Below, one piece after another: positions 20,279 to 31,967 of a stretch of DNA of 64,000 nucleotides. A model generated the notes under the pieces. It ran no database searches, was not told the DNA's origin, and saw only the letters and a program-made list of their open reading frames with translations. Position 1 is the first letter of the stretch. Every line of letters begins with the position of its first letter. A program made the translations under genes and the position numbers. Origin of the DNA: Pseudoalteromonas luteoviolacea S2607 (GTDB lineage Bacteria; Pseudomonadota; Gammaproteobacteria; Enterobacterales; Alteromonadaceae); the NCBI RefSeq assembly GCF_001625575.1, contig NZ_AUXV01000017.1, forward strand, positions 86,877-150,876. The letters run 5' to 3'.

Positions 20279-20641
20279 ATGCTTAAACGTGTTTTCACCC
20301 TGCTGACTTTTCTCTCTGCTATGCTACTCAGCGCCTGTCAATTTACACCTGGGAAAATTGGTGTCTCAGAAAAATACTATGACTTTGATCATAAAGTACA
20401 TTACGAACAAATAAAGTATAGCGATGACCATTATTATTTGAAGATAAAGTCAGACTCTTACAATCATTTTTTGCAACAAAGTGTGTTTTTATTACGCCAT
20501 AGTCAGTCACTCTGCCAAGGTCGAAAACCACAACTATTATTGCACGGAGGCGTACAAAAATTTGATCGCTTACCAACAACACCACGTGCCTATGAGCCGG
20601 ACTTAAGCGTTGAAGTTACCTGCATTAAAGGCAACCAATAA
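20279..20641 (+). CDS. Small predicted lipoprotein, unknown function
   Basis: A 120-residue protein with a clear lipoprotein signal: basic MLKR, hydrophobic stretch and lipobox LLSAC with Cys20. The mature part is rich in Tyr, His and Asp (YYDFDHKVHYEQIKYSDDHYYLK) with two later Cys residues, at about 81 and 115, that could form a disulphide. I do not recognise the family. It is divergent from the TerB-like gene with a 50-bp gap. Confidence 0.7.
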   Translation: MLKRVFTLLTFLSAMLLSACQFTPGKIGVSEKYYDFDHKVHYEQIKYSDDHYYLKIKSDSYNHFLQQSVFLLRHSQSLCQGRKPQLLLHGGVQKFDRLPTTPRAYEPDLSVEVTCIKGNQ

Positions 20642-20701
20642 TAATTAATGCGGCGAGCGCACTGCGTTGAAATGCTGTGCGCTCATAAATTACATCTGAC
20701 C

Positions 20702-21304
20702 TTAGTCTTTGTAACCCCAAGGTGCTTTTGGCGCTTTAACCGGTTTCGTTAAATCAAAGTCGACTCTAAATTCGCGACCTTCACGTACTAATCGATAAGT
20801 AAACTTATCGTCATAGATAAACATTTGCCAAGTGTTACCAATCGATTGAGGGATCTCTTGGGCAATAAAGAGTTCTTTTGAATACTGATCAGCAGGGAAT
20901 GACTGAACAGTGTCAAAGCCCGCATCGACAGTGTGACCGCCATACATCGTTGACGCGTCGTCACTACCATCTTTATGACGGTGATCATGTTTTAAGCTTA
21001 GCCCGCTGCCAGTTTTAGTGATGATCCACGTACGCGATGCATCTTTCCCAACATGAAATGGCACTTGTAGCTCACGTTCGTTACAACGACGAACATGCAT
21101 CACAAGTCGCGCTTCACTAAATGAACTTGGACCTTGGTTATCAACCGTCACTTTGCCTTCGTAAGCTTTACCGCAGTGCGCTTTAATTTTATCGAAAAAT
21201 GCATCATGCGTAGGGATTGACACCAGTGGTGCAGGTCGAGCAATAGCTGTGCTACTAGCAACTAAGGTTGCCGCAGCCATAAGAGAAGCAGAGAACTTAT
21301 TCAT
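20702..21304 (-). CDS. Secreted protein, unknown function
   Basis: The ATG at 21304 was chosen because AGGAAC precedes it and it begins a good signal peptide (MNKFSASLMAAATLVASSTAIA), giving 200 residues; an in-frame codon 57 bases upstream is less likely because it would lie inside the leu terminator. The mature protein has two Cys, HVRRCNERELQVPFHVGKDASRTWIITKTG, and a His-rich LKHDHRHKDGS segment. The pattern resembles small uncharacterised exported proteins of marine bacteria; no enzymatic motif is evident. It is downstream of leuD in the same direction but separated by the leu terminator. Confidence 0.75.
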   Translation of the reverse strand: MNKFSASLMAAATLVASSTAIARPAPLVSIPTHDAFFDKIKAHCGKAYEGKVTVDNQGPSSFSEARLVMHVRRCNERELQVPFHVGKDASRTWIITKTGSGLSLKHDHRHKDGSDDASTMYGGHTVDAGFDTVQSFPADQYSKELFIAQEIPQSIGNTWQMFIYDDKFTYRLVREGREFRVDFDLTKPVKAPKAPWGYKD

Positions 21305-21325
21305 TGAAGTGTTCCTAAATATGAA

Positions 21326-21353
21326 AAGCCAAAGGCTAAATGGCCTTTGGCTT
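21326..21353 (-). terminator. leu operon terminator
   Basis: An 11-bp perfect stem AAGCCAAAGGC/GCCTTTGGCTT with a 6-nt loop lies 40 bases after the leuD stop. On the minus strand it is followed by TTCAT and further Ts. It also sits directly upstream of the start of the secreted-protein gene. Confidence 0.8.
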
Positions 21354-21392
21354 AATGGCAAAAAAATGCGATGGTTGCAGCGTCTGCTAAGA

Positions 21393-21992
21393 TTACTGCC
21401 AAGGCCTAGCGGCTGCTAATTGCTGCTCGAATGCATCAATATGCTGATTAAGTTGCTCTGTTTCACCGATAAAGTCCAGTCCGCTTAATAATCTGGCTTT
21501 AATATCTGGGCGAACTGAAAATGGGATTGGTGCAAATTGGTCGCTAATAATGTGCTGACTTTCAAGATCAATCTCGACATGCACTTGCTCATGCTGTTCA
21601 CACACTTCAAATAGGCTATCTAACGTTTGGGTATCTAGTGCTATACACAGCATTTGGTTGTTACCGCAGTTATTGAAAAAAATATCTGCAAAGCTTTCCG
21701 CCAAAATAACCGTAAAACCATACTGTTTTAAAGCCCACGGTGCATGTTCACGCGACGACCCACAACCAAAATTATCACGGGTCAATAGAATCGTCGCACC
21801 TTGATAGCACGGATAATTTAAAACAAACTCAGGGTCTGCATCTCCACTATCCAAATAGCGCCAATCATAAAATAGCGCCTCATCAAACCCGTCCCGGCTG
21901 GTCGAAGTCAAAAACTGTTTTGGAATAATCTGGTCGGTATCTACATTGTTTTTATCCAAAGGTGCCATTAATCCAGTGTGATAAATACTCAT
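21393..21992 (-). CDS. leuD: 3-isopropylmalate dehydratase small subunit
   Basis: A 199-residue LeuD. It pairs with LeuC to isomerise 2-isopropylmalate to 3-isopropylmalate in leucine synthesis. Recognised by [17 protein letters not shown] near residue 12, DPEFVLN, and the swivel-domain signature [15 protein letters not shown] near residue 74. Full length for the family. Its ATG overlaps the end of leuC by four bases, so the two subunits are translationally coupled. Confidence 0.97.
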   Translation of the reverse strand: MSIYHTGLMAPLDKNNVDTDQIIPKQFLTSTSRDGFDEALFYDWRYLDSGDADPEFVLNYPCYQGATILLTRDNFGCGSSREHAPWALKQYGFTVILAESFADIFFNNCGNNQMLCIALDTQTLDSLFEVCEQHEQVHVEIDLESQHIISDQFAPIPFSVRPDIKARLLSGLDFIGETEQLNQHIDAFEQQLAAARPWQ

Positions 21993-23392
21993 GCTTGCGC
22001 TCCTCGGATATCAGTAAAACGTCCCGCAATTGCCGCCGCCGCTGCCATGGCTGGGCTCACTAAGTGAGTGCGTCCGCCGCGCCCTTGACGCCCTTCAAAA
22101 TTTCGATTTGAAGTTGAGGCGCAGCGTTTTCCAGCGCCCAGTCTATCGTCATTCATAGCTAGGCACATCGAACAACCAGGTTCTCGCCATTCAAACCCAG
22201 CGGCGACAAAAATATCAGCTAACCCCTCCTCTTCGGCTTGTTGTTTGACCAAGCCAGAGCCAGGCACAATTAAAGCTTCTACGCCATCAGCCACTGTTTG
22301 ACCTTTTACAATCTCTGCTGCTGCGCGCAAATCTTCAATACGACTATTGGTACAAGAACCAATAAATACCGTATCTACTTTGGCATCGGATAGTTTTTGC
22401 CCAGCTTCCAGGCCCATATATTTCAAGGCTGAGCGCATTGAGTCAGCTTTAATTAAGTCCTGTTCTTTATCAGGATCTGGGATAGGTTCATCAATGCCTA
22501 TCACCTGCTCTGGACTTGTGCCCCACGTCACTTGTGGCTGAATATCTTCTGCGGCCATTTCAACCACACGATCGAACTTCGCCCCTTCATCTGAGTGGAG
22601 TGTTTTCCAGTAGGTCACCGCCTGAGCAAACTCTTCGCCTTTTGGCGCGAATGGGCGTCCCTCAAGATATGCGTAAGTGGTTTCATCTGGTGCAATTAAA
22701 CCGGCTTTAGCGCCCATTTCGATGCTCATATTGCACAGCGTCATGCGAGACTCCATTGATAAAGATTCAATGGCACTACCACAAAACTCAGCCACATACC
22801 CAGTACCACCAGCAGTACCCAATTCACCAATAACCGCCATGATTAAGTCTTTTGCAGTGACGGTTGGACGCAATTGACCATTTATTTGGATTTTTAGAGA
22901 CTTCGCTTTTTTCTGCTGCAACGTTTGGGTTGCCAACACATGTTCAACTTCTGAGGTACCTATACCATGCGCTAATGCCCCAAAAGCGCCATGAGTTGAA
23001 GTGTGACTGTCTCCGCAAACAATGGTTGTGCCCGGCAAAGTGATCCCCTGCTCAGGCCCCATAACATGCACAATTCCTTGATTTATTGACTCCAAATCGT
23101 ACAGTCGCACACCAAATTCTTTGCAGTTTTCTGCCAACGCTTGCAGTTGGTTTTTACTCACTTCACTGGCGGCATCAATCGAGCGGCTTTTTGTCGATAC
23201 ATTGTGATCCATTGTCGCAAAGGTTTTTTCTGGACAACGCACCGGGCGATTCTTTTCACGCAATCCTGCAAATGCTTGTGGAGAGGTAACCTCGTGGACT
23301 AAATGTCTATCCACATAAAGTAAGTCGGTTTGCTCGTTAATTTTGGCAACCACATGGGCTTGCCATATTTTGTCGTATAAAGTTTGTGCCAC
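21989..23392 (-). CDS. leuC: 3-isopropylmalate dehydratase large subunit
   Basis: A 467-residue aconitase-family protein carrying the [4Fe-4S] cluster: Cys ligands are in FIGSCTNSR (near 347) and [11 protein letters not shown] (near 407-410). Substrate motifs include TMDHNVST and [16 protein letters not shown]. It starts with GTG preceded by GGAAGG at good spacing; no ATG fits the expected TLYDKIW start. Third gene of leuABCD, 49 bases after leuB. Confidence 0.97.
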   Translation of the reverse strand: MAQTLYDKIWQAHVVAKINEQTDLLYVDRHLVHEVTSPQAFAGLREKNRPVRCPEKTFATMDHNVSTKSRSIDAASEVSKNQLQALAENCKEFGVRLYDLESINQGIVHVMGPEQGITLPGTTIVCGDSHTSTHGAFGALAHGIGTSEVEHVLATQTLQQKKAKSLKIQINGQLRPTVTAKDLIMAVIGELGTAGGTGYVAEFCGSAIESLSMESRMTLCNMSIEMGAKAGLIAPDETTYAYLEGRPFAPKGEEFAQAVTYWKTLHSDEGAKFDRVVEMAAEDIQPQVTWGTSPEQVIGIDEPIPDPDKEQDLIKADSMRSALKYMGLEAGQKLSDAKVDTVFIGSCTNSRIEDLRAAAEIVKGQTVADGVEALIVPGSGLVKQQAEEEGLADIFVAAGFEWREPGCSMCLAMNDDRLGAGKRCASTSNRNFEGRQGRGGRTHLVSPAMAAAAAIAGRFTDIRGAQA

Positions 23393-23441
23393 TTGCTACA
23401 TCCTTCCTTTAAACGCTAAATAACGCATTCATGGTTTATGA

Positions 23442-26062
<2,621 letters not shown>

Positions 26063-26087
26063 TCCTATTTCCTCGCGCAAAATAAAA

Positions 26088-26109
26088 AACCCCGCTCAAT
26101 GGCGGGGTT
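26088..26109 (-). terminator. leu attenuator terminator
   Basis: Perfect 8-bp stem AACCCCGC/GCGGGGTT with 6-nt loop, followed on the minus strand by a T-run (TTTTATTTT), between leuL and leuA. Its first arm (CCCCGCC on the RNA) can also pair with the GGCGGGG at the end of leuL, giving a competing antiterminator. Confidence 0.9.
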
Positions 26110-26136
26110 TGCTATTTGGTTGCTCACGACACGCAA

Positions 26137-26208
26137 CTAAGCCCCGCCCTTACTTAAAGTAATCAGTAAGAGGTTAAGCAAAATTGACAGTAGCGTGATG
26201 TTTTTCAT
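26137..26208 (-). CDS. leuL: leu operon leader peptide
   Basis: A 23-codon frame beginning ATG AAA AAC at 26208 and ending TAG. Eight of its codons are Leu, all between positions 6 and 18 (LLSILLNLLLITL), with six different-looking CTA, CTG, TTG, CTT, CTC and TTA codons used. An in-frame ATG at 26220 could add four residues. Ribosome stalling at these codons when charged leucyl-tRNA is scarce would allow the antiterminator to form. The GGCGGGG sequence that would pair with the attenuator arm falls on its last codons. It is too short for usual gene-calling thresholds. Confidence 0.88.
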   Translation of the reverse strand: MKNITLLSILLNLLLITLSKGGA

Positions 26209-26242
26209 TTGAGCAATCATACCTGTTGATGAATTGACTATG

Positions 26243-26271
26243 TTTTAACACGTGAAAAAACAACAGATCAA
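26243..26271 (-). promoter_or_regulatory. Possible leu promoter
   Basis: On the minus strand TTGATC (26271-26266) and TTAAAA (26248-26243) are 17 bases apart, 35 bases upstream of leuL. Each hexamer matches the sigma-70 consensus only in part, so this is a proposal. Confidence 0.35.
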
Positions 26272-26430
26272 GCATAATTTTTTCACACCAACACCAAAAA
26301 GCAGGATCAAAAAGAAAATAAAATCCACATTCCAAATAAATATTAAATTTTATTTTCTTCCATATTCCTTCTTTTAGATTTTAATTTGATCAATATTGGA
26401 CATCATGTGGTTAAAAATTGTGGACGAAAA

Positions 26431-26452
26431 AAAACCGCCATTAGGCGGTTTT
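26431..26452 (-). terminator. fabR terminator
   Basis: A 9-bp perfect stem AAAACCGCC/GGCGGTTTT with an ATTA loop, 20 bases after the fabR stop; its A- and T-rich flanks suit termination in either direction. It insulates fabR from the leu promoter region. Confidence 0.85.
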
Positions 26453-26472
26453 TCAATCAAACACAGAACGCG

Positions 26473-27093
26473 CTATAAGCTTTTATCAGACTCTTTTTGA
26501 TACCCAGATGCGCCTTTGGCAATGTAACGCAATTGCCATATCAAGCGTTCGGTTAGTTCTTCTCGCTGTTGTAGGTCTAGATCCAGTGCTTCTGCACCTG
26601 AGCTAAATACAATGGTGACCATAGCTTCAGCTTGCATATAAGCATGGTGCGCTTCCATTTTTGTTTCCGATTCTAGGTAATGTGCTAACTCCAGAATAAA
26701 GTGTTTAATTTCACGTGCGACGGCGGCGCGAAAGGCCGGTGACGTACCTGAGCGCTCTCTCAACAACAACCGAAACTGGTTACTGGAAGTTTCAATGAAC
26801 TCCATGAAGGTCAATACCGAGGTATTGATAATACTTCCTCCACTTGCAATGCGACGCCTAGCTTGACGCATTAGCTGACGCAAGGTCAGGCCAGCCTCGT
26901 CAACCAATGTAAGGCCAAGTTCATTCATGTCTTTAAAGTGACGGTAAAAAGAAGTTGGCGCTATACCCGCCTCACGTGCCACCTCACGTAAACTCAGATT
27001 TGAAAAACTGTGTTCCGCACTTAGTTGGTTAAATGCCGCCTCAATTAGCGCCTGTCGCGTTTTTTGCTTTTGTTGTGCACGCACACCCGACAT
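26473..27093 (-). CDS. fabR: TetR-family fatty-acid regulator FabR
   Basis: A 206-residue TetR-family repressor. The N-terminal HTH ([22 protein letters not shown], about residues 35-56) and the preceding [21 protein letters not shown] closely follow the FabR pattern, as does the [11 protein letters not shown] segment of the ligand-binding domain. FabR senses the balance of saturated and unsaturated acyl thioesters and represses unsaturated fatty-acid genes. It is divergent from a desaturase gene whose leader carries a palindrome of the FabR/DesT type, and sthA follows; fabR and sthA are also neighbours in E. coli. Confidence 0.93.
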   Translation of the reverse strand: MSGVRAQQKQKTRQALIEAAFNQLSAEHSFSNLSLREVAREAGIAPTSFYRHFKDMNELGLTLVDEAGLTLRQLMRQARRRIASGGSIINTSVLTFMEFIETSSNQFRLLLRERSGTSPAFRAAVAREIKHFILELAHYLESETKMEAHHAYMQAEAMVTIVFSSGAEALDLDLQQREELTERLIWQLRYIAKGASGYQKESDKSL

Positions 27094-27173
27094 GAATGCC
27101 CCCTACTAAATTCGCTCTATTGTGCTCTTTGGGCAGTCTAATACTTGACGGCGCAAGAATGAAATACTATTTT

Positions 27174-27191
27174 AGCGTACAAGTGTACGCT
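27174..27191 (+). promoter_or_regulatory. FabR/DesT-type operator
   Basis: AGCGTACA-AG-TGTACGCT is a perfect 8-2-8 palindrome ending 13 bases before the desaturase ATG. It matches the known FabR/DesT operator form (AGCGTACA...TGTACGCT). A TTGACG at 27145-27150 suggests the promoter's -35; the -10 probably runs into the operator. Confidence 0.85.
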
Positions 27192-27204
27192 GAGATTTTA
27201 TAAA

Positions 27205-28338
27205 ATGAATAAACCGCCGATTATTTGGACTAATGTAATATTTTTTAGTCTGTCTTTTTTAGCCGCTGTCACCCTCGTTCCATGGTATGGGTATGAGTAT
27301 GGTTATACCCTGACCCACTGGGTTGCCTTTGTTGCCTGCATGTTTTACGCAGGTATGTCTATTACCGCTGGCTACCACCGTCTTTGGGCCCATAAAGCCT
27401 ATGAAACACATCCCATCATCCAAGTTTTTTTTGCGCTGGGTGGCGCTTTTGCCCTGCAAAATAGTATTTTGCACTGGAGTAGTGATCACAGAGTTCATCA
27501 TGGTCAGGTTGACGACCCAGTTAAAGACCCCTATGCGGCAACGCGCGGCTTTTGGTATAGCCATATTGGTTGGATGCTAAGAGACTATCAAGGCGACAAC
27601 TACGGCGACTATAACAACGCGCGAGATCTACAGCGCAATAAAATTGTGATGTGGCAACACAAGCATTATTTAAAATTGGTTCTGCTAACGAACATTGGTA
27701 TCCCGCTTCTTTTAGGTCTAGCACTTGGCGATATCTTCGGCATGCTGCTACTTGCTGGTGTACTACGTTTAGTTCTAAGCCAACATTTCACCTTTTTTAT
27801 TAACTCTTTGGCACACATTTGGGGCAGCCGCCCATACACTGAAAAAAATACCGCCAGAGACAATGGTTTCTTAGCACTACTAACATATGGCGAGGGGTAT
27901 CATAACTTCCACCATATTTTTGCCAGTGACTATCGCAATGGTATTCGCTGGTATCATTACGATCCAACCAAGTGGATGATCCGCGCATTAGCCTATCTTG
28001 GTTTAGCCAGCAAATTAAAACGTACACCTGTCGAGCGAATTGAAAAAGCCAAGGCAGAAACACTGCTGAACAAAACAAAAGTTACGCTAGCAAAATTGCC
28101 TTTAGCTCAAGATAAGCTTACATTGTTACAACAAGAATATGATTTACTTCTGAAAAAGCTTCAGCACTTCTGTGCAATACAGAAGCAAGTACTGGAAGCG
28201 AAAAAGCATGCCGTGTTAGAACAATGCGAGCAATCTGCACTCCATAAACAATATTTGGAGTTAGAACAGGCTTGGCATACACAAAAACAGGCGTGGTTAG
28301 CACTTAACTCGAGGCTGTTAAAAGGCGCAGCAAGTTAG
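27205..28338 (+). CDS. Acyl-CoA delta-9 fatty acid desaturase
   Basis: A 377-residue integral membrane di-iron desaturase introducing a double bond into saturated acyl chains, using oxygen. Four or more hydrophobic segments surround the three histidine boxes: HRLWAH (near 58), HRVHH (near 95) and HNFHH (near 235). The last ~90 residues form a charged Lys/Gln/Leu-rich helical extension, probably a coiled coil, beyond the usual catalytic core. Its promoter region carries the FabR/DesT-type operator, so it should be repressed when unsaturated acyl thioesters are plentiful. sthA follows 44 bases later in the same direction. Confidence 0.93.
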   Translation: MNKPPIIWTNVIFFSLSFLAAVTLVPWYGYEYGYTLTHWVAFVACMFYAGMSITAGYHRLWAHKAYETHPIIQVFFALGGAFALQNSILHWSSDHRVHHGQVDDPVKDPYAATRGFWYSHIGWMLRDYQGDNYGDYNNARDLQRNKIVMWQHKHYLKLVLLTNIGIPLLLGLALGDIFGMLLLAGVLRLVLSQHFTFFINSLAHIWGSRPYTEKNTARDNGFLALLTYGEGYHNFHHIFASDYRNGIRWYHYDPTKWMIRALAYLGLASKLKRTPVERIEKAKAETLLNKTKVTLAKLPLAQDKLTLLQQEYDLLLKKLQHFCAIQKQVLEAKKHAVLEQCEQSALHKQYLELEQAWHTQKQAWLALNSRLLKGAAS

Positions 28339-28382
28339 CCCTATGCTGCCTACGGCCTCCCAATAGCAAGTAAGGCGAGGCC

Positions 28383-29819
28383 GTGACAAAATCAAAAGAT
28401 AAACCAACAGACACTCCCGCAAAGTCATATCAATATGACGCCATAATCATCGGTACAGGCCCAGGTGGCGAAGGTGCCGCTATGAATTTGTCAAAAAGCC
28501 AGAAAAAAGTAGCCGTGATCGAAAAACAAACGGCGGTTGGTGGGGGCTGTGTACATTGGGGAACGATACCATCAAAAGCACTCAGGCACTCGGTAAGCCG
28601 CCTTATTGAATATAAGGCCAACCCGCTATATCGATTTACAGAGCGCCCTAAAAGGCTCACGTTTCAAGATATTTTAAATCATGCCAGCGATGTTATTGGC
28701 AAACAGTCTTCACTGCGTTCCAGCTTTTACGACCGTAATCGCATTCATATGTACCAAGGTGAAGCCAGTTTTGTAGACGCCCATACCATTCGCGTTACAC
28801 ACCTTGATGGCTCTCATGACACTCTCACAGCTCACACTATCGTTATCGCGACAGGTTCGCGACCCTACCGTCCACCTGGGGTCGACTTTGACCACCCACG
28901 AGTGTATGACAGCGACACGATTCTAAAACTCGAACATAATCCGCAGCGTGTTATTGTGTATGGTGCGGGGGTGATAGGCTGTGAATATGCGTCGATATTC
29001 AAAGGGCTGGGCGCTAAGGTCGATCTCATCAATACCCGCGACAGACTATTGTCGTTTATGGATGATGAAATTTCTGATGCACTTAGCTACCACTTCTGGA
29101 ATAGTGGCATCGTGATCCGCCATAACGAAGAGTATGCAAAAGTAGAAACCTCTGACAAAGGGGTGATATTACATCTGCAGTCAGGTAAAAAAGTCAAAGC
29201 GGATTGTATTCTTTGGGCAAACGGCCGAACGGGTAATACAGACAGTTTAAACCTTGAAGCCGTGGGGTTAAAAGCTGATGGCCGAGGCCAGCTACGCGTC
29301 AATGAATACTACCAAACTGAAGTAAACAATATCTATGCCGTGGGTGATGTGATTGGCTACCCAAGTCTTGCGAGTGCTGCGTTTGATCAAGGCCGCATTG
29401 CAGCAAATGCCATCGCCAATGGACAGTGCGACGATCGCTTAATTACCGATATTCCAACGGGCATCTACACGATTCCGGAAATGAGCTCTGTAGGTAAAAC
29501 GGAGCAAGAGCTAACCGCTGCTAAGATTCCTTACGAAGTCGGTCGCGCTCAATTTAAGCATCTCGCGCGCGCGCAAATTGCCAGTACAGAAGTAGGCAGT
29601 TTGAAGATCTTATTTCACACCAAAACCAAAGAAATACTGGGCATTCACTGCTTTGGCGAGCGTGCATCAGAAATTGTCCACATTGGTCAAGCCATCATGG
29701 AGCAAAAAGGTGAGGGCAATAACGTTGAATATTTTGTCAATACTACCTTCAATTACCCGACGATGGCTGAAGCCTACCGTGTTGCTGCGCTGAATGGCTT
29801 GAACAGGTTGTGTGACTAA
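28383..29819 (+). CDS. sthA: Soluble pyridine nucleotide transhydrogenase
   Basis: A 478-residue flavoprotein of the disulphide-reductase family that transfers hydride between NADPH and NAD+. It has an N-terminal FAD site ([12 protein letters not shown]), NAD(P) site ([15 protein letters not shown]) and C-terminal dimer domain ([15 protein letters not shown]). As is typical for SthA, the redox Cys pair is not intact: the region reads [13 protein letters not shown], with Thr where the second Cys of the pair would be. GTG start preceded by AAGGCGAGG. Likely co-transcribed with the desaturase. Confidence 0.95.
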   Translation: MTKSKDKPTDTPAKSYQYDAIIIGTGPGGEGAAMNLSKSQKKVAVIEKQTAVGGGCVHWGTIPSKALRHSVSRLIEYKANPLYRFTERPKRLTFQDILNHASDVIGKQSSLRSSFYDRNRIHMYQGEASFVDAHTIRVTHLDGSHDTLTAHTIVIATGSRPYRPPGVDFDHPRVYDSDTILKLEHNPQRVIVYGAGVIGCEYASIFKGLGAKVDLINTRDRLLSFMDDEISDALSYHFWNSGIVIRHNEEYAKVETSDKGVILHLQSGKKVKADCILWANGRTGNTDSLNLEAVGLKADGRGQLRVNEYYQTEVNNIYAVGDVIGYPSLASAAFDQGRIAANAIANGQCDDRLITDIPTGIYTIPEMSSVGKTEQELTAAKIPYEVGRAQFKHLARAQIASTEVGSLKILFHTKTKEILGIHCFGERASEIVHIGQAIMEQKGEGNNVEYFVNTTFNYPTMAEAYRVAALNGLNRLCD

Positions 29820-29827
29820 TCAGGCAT

Positions 29828-29851
29828 AAGGCTGCGATTTAACGCAGCCTT
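29828..29851. terminator. Bidirectional terminator between sthA and porin-like gene
   Basis: A 9-bp perfect stem AAGGCTGCG/CGCAGCCTT with a 6-nt loop in the 35-bp space between two convergent stops, flanked by T-rich sequence for sthA and ATG-C for the other strand. Confidence 0.8.
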
Positions 29852-29854
29852 GAT

Positions 29855-31117
29855 TTAAAAGCGATATTCACCACTCACTCGCCACAGTTGCTCAATTTGT
29901 CGAGTCGGAAAGTTACCATCGATCCGATTAGCCACTTTGGTTTCTAAGAATTGAAATTCAGCACCTAATCGCCAACTATCCGTGATACGCCACTTCAAAG
30001 TTGTAGTTATTGCCCCACCATCACTTGCATTGGGGTCAAAAGTCCAGTGGTCCAAGTCTTTTACTTTGAATTGCTCAATACGCCCACTTAAACGAAATTT
30101 CTGCCAGCGATGGGTTATTAACACAAACTGACTATCAAAATCATTGTCAACACCACGCGCTCTGCCCATTGCAGTATTGCCTGACATAGCCTGCGCTATC
30201 AAATGGGTTTGGCGGGTAATTTTAAACTTATATGCCAAGCTCCAAAATTTAGTGTCCCATGCATATTGGCCGGTTTCATAGTTTACTATTGCGGGATCAC
30301 CGTTGTTGTCATACCAATACGCCCTTAATGAATGACGGTTTTGATAACTCCAATGGGCACCAATATAGTAACCAAAGCGCCCGTCAATCTCTGTGAAAGG
30401 CTCTATTTGCCATGCTTGACCACTGAGTTGAGGTGACATAAACCCCGCTGTAGGGCGTAGCCTCAACGATTCATTAAATACGGATTGTCTATCATGTGAA
30501 GAAAAACCGCGCCAAGACAATGCGGCACCGGTCGGGTCATTGCCTTTATAAACACCGACAAACCATTGCCAATTGTGCTCACTGGGCGTTTTCAAGCGTT
30601 TGCCACTGCGCTTTAGGCTGGCCTCTAGACCAAAAATCCTAAGTTCTTCACCCAGCCATGCATTCAACGCCGAATAATTGTAGTTATAAGGTGAAGACCA
30701 ACCAATATCGGGGTTTTCTAAAGACATTTTCGGATAGAAGCCGCCAACACGCAGTGCAGGCTGATAAGCGCCTTTGCTTATCGGTTTATATTGTGCGTAA
30801 AGCTCAGTAAAGCCGACTTTGCTTTCTGGATCTGGAACATACTGAACCACGCTATGGGCCGACCAGCTGCTGCTCAAGTCGAAGCGCGAGTCGAGTACAG
30901 CTCGACTTAAGTTCAAGCGATTGTCGCCTGCACCAAATCGATTGACCGACGCGCCTCGCTCATACCAAGAGGCATATTCACTGGCAGACTGCCAGCTTGC
31001 TTGTATATAGCCTTTATGTTGCGACCCCTGACCATAGGCCAACGCACTTGCACTCAGCGCACCACTTAACAAACAGGCTGATAATACTTGGGATCTATTC
31101 ATAGTCGTCAAATTCAT
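29855..31117 (-). CDS. Porin-like outer membrane beta-barrel protein
   Basis: A 420-residue exported protein: signal peptide (SACLLSGALSASALAYG), then many alternating amphipathic strands rich in Trp and Tyr, ending in the outer-membrane C-terminal signature with terminal Phe (VSGEYRF). The layout fits a phosphate-selective/alginate-type porin fold, but no substrate can be assigned. Its start overlaps the end of the cupredoxin gene by 23 bases, and the ATG is preceded by AAGGAAG. The linkage suggests the two act together, perhaps in uptake or handling of a metal or amine at the surface. Confidence 0.75.
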   Translation of the reverse strand: MNLTTMNRSQVLSACLLSGALSASALAYGQGSQHKGYIQASWQSASEYASWYERGASVNRFGAGDNRLNLSRAVLDSRFDLSSSWSAHSVVQYVPDPESKVGFTELYAQYKPISKGAYQPALRVGGFYPKMSLENPDIGWSSPYNYNYSALNAWLGEELRIFGLEASLKRSGKRLKTPSEHNWQWFVGVYKGNDPTGAALSWRGFSSHDRQSVFNESLRLRPTAGFMSPQLSGQAWQIEPFTEIDGRFGYYIGAHWSYQNRHSLRAYWYDNNGDPAIVNYETGQYAWDTKFWSLAYKFKITRQTHLIAQAMSGNTAMGRARGVDNDFDSQFVLITHRWQKFRLSGRIEQFKVKDLDHWTFDPNASDGGAITTTLKWRITDSWRLGAEFQFLETKVANRIDGNFPTRQIEQLWRVSGEYRF

Positions 31118-31802
31118 CTGAAAAATCTTCCTTTGGCTTGAACAACGACTGATTTAGTTGGTATGTCAGCGTTTGATTAGTTTTAATTTTTGCCATTGTC
31201 ATAGATTCTGGCTGATCTAAATTAGCAAACCCTTCGTGCCACACGTTGATTGTTATGTCTTGCGCAAATGGTTTGGCCAATGCCACTTCGGCCACTCCTT
31301 GGTCATTCGTTATCGCAAAATGAGTTGAGTCCACAACCAAGATGTATCCCAACATCCAATCATGGATGTTGCACCCCAGCTCGACCACCCCCGTATTTGC
31401 AAACGTAAGCGCCTGTGGATTATCTCGATACAATTTAAATTCAAAAGGTTGTGCTGCTGAAAAGGAGTAAACATGGTGCAAAATTGAGTCGTAATTCGGA
31501 AAAGAAACCTGAGCCCCTTTTGGTACTACCAAAATATGCGGGGTAAACGCTCTGTCTCGCTGCCCCATTTTATAGTCCAATTGCGTGACCGCATTTTGCT
31601 TGGTTAATTGGCTTCCTTCAAACCACACAACCGCCCCATTCACTGGTTGACCGCTTTCATCAGTCACGTTAATGGTAACGGCTTTAGCGGTCATACTCGT
31701 AGCCCCTACTACCGAGAATAACCCCATCAATGCCACTGCAGATAACGTTCGCCTTTTCCTATTTTGCTTTGTTGGTATTTTTACTTGCTGTTGACGCTGC
31801 AT
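31095..31802 (-). CDS. Periplasmic cupredoxin-like protein (methylamine utilisation type)
   Basis: A 235-residue exported protein with a twin-basic N-terminus and hydrophobic signal (TLSAVALMGLFSVVGATSMTAKA). Residues about 45-85 form an Ig/transthyretin-like strand region (VTDESGQPVNGAVVWFEG), and the rest a plastocyanin-like fold with type-1 copper ligands: His in SILHHVYSF and the Cys-His-Met set in VELGCNIHDWMLGYI. Such proteins are often annotated as methylamine utilisation proteins, although no methylamine dehydrogenase gene is present here. It overlaps the downstream porin-like gene. Confidence 0.8.
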   Translation of the reverse strand: MQRQQQVKIPTKQNRKRRTLSAVALMGLFSVVGATSMTAKAVTINVTDESGQPVNGAVVWFEGSQLTKQNAVTQLDYKMGQRDRAFTPHILVVPKGAQVSFPNYDSILHHVYSFSAAQPFEFKLYRDNPQALTFANTGVVELGCNIHDWMLGYILVVDSTHFAITNDQGVAEVALAKPFAQDITINVWHEGFANLDQPESMTMAKIKTNQTLTYQLNQSLFKPKEDFSDEFDDYE

Positions 31803-31967
31803 ATAACGCTGTCCTTATCAGGCTTAATTTTTCATTTGAGTATAGACCGGACGACGTAAATAATGCATTCATCGCATTTTAAATTTGAATACGTATGCAA
31901 GCCATTTAGAGCCTATTGAATTGCCCTTAAGCTAGATGTAACTAATTGCACAAAGAGAATAAAAAAA

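Noticed and set aside
20655..20684. Terminator between the small lipoprotein and the secreted protein (GAGCGCAC/GTGCGCTC)
   Set aside because: An 8-bp stem with a 14-nt loop but no T-run on either strand; too weak to list as a terminator.
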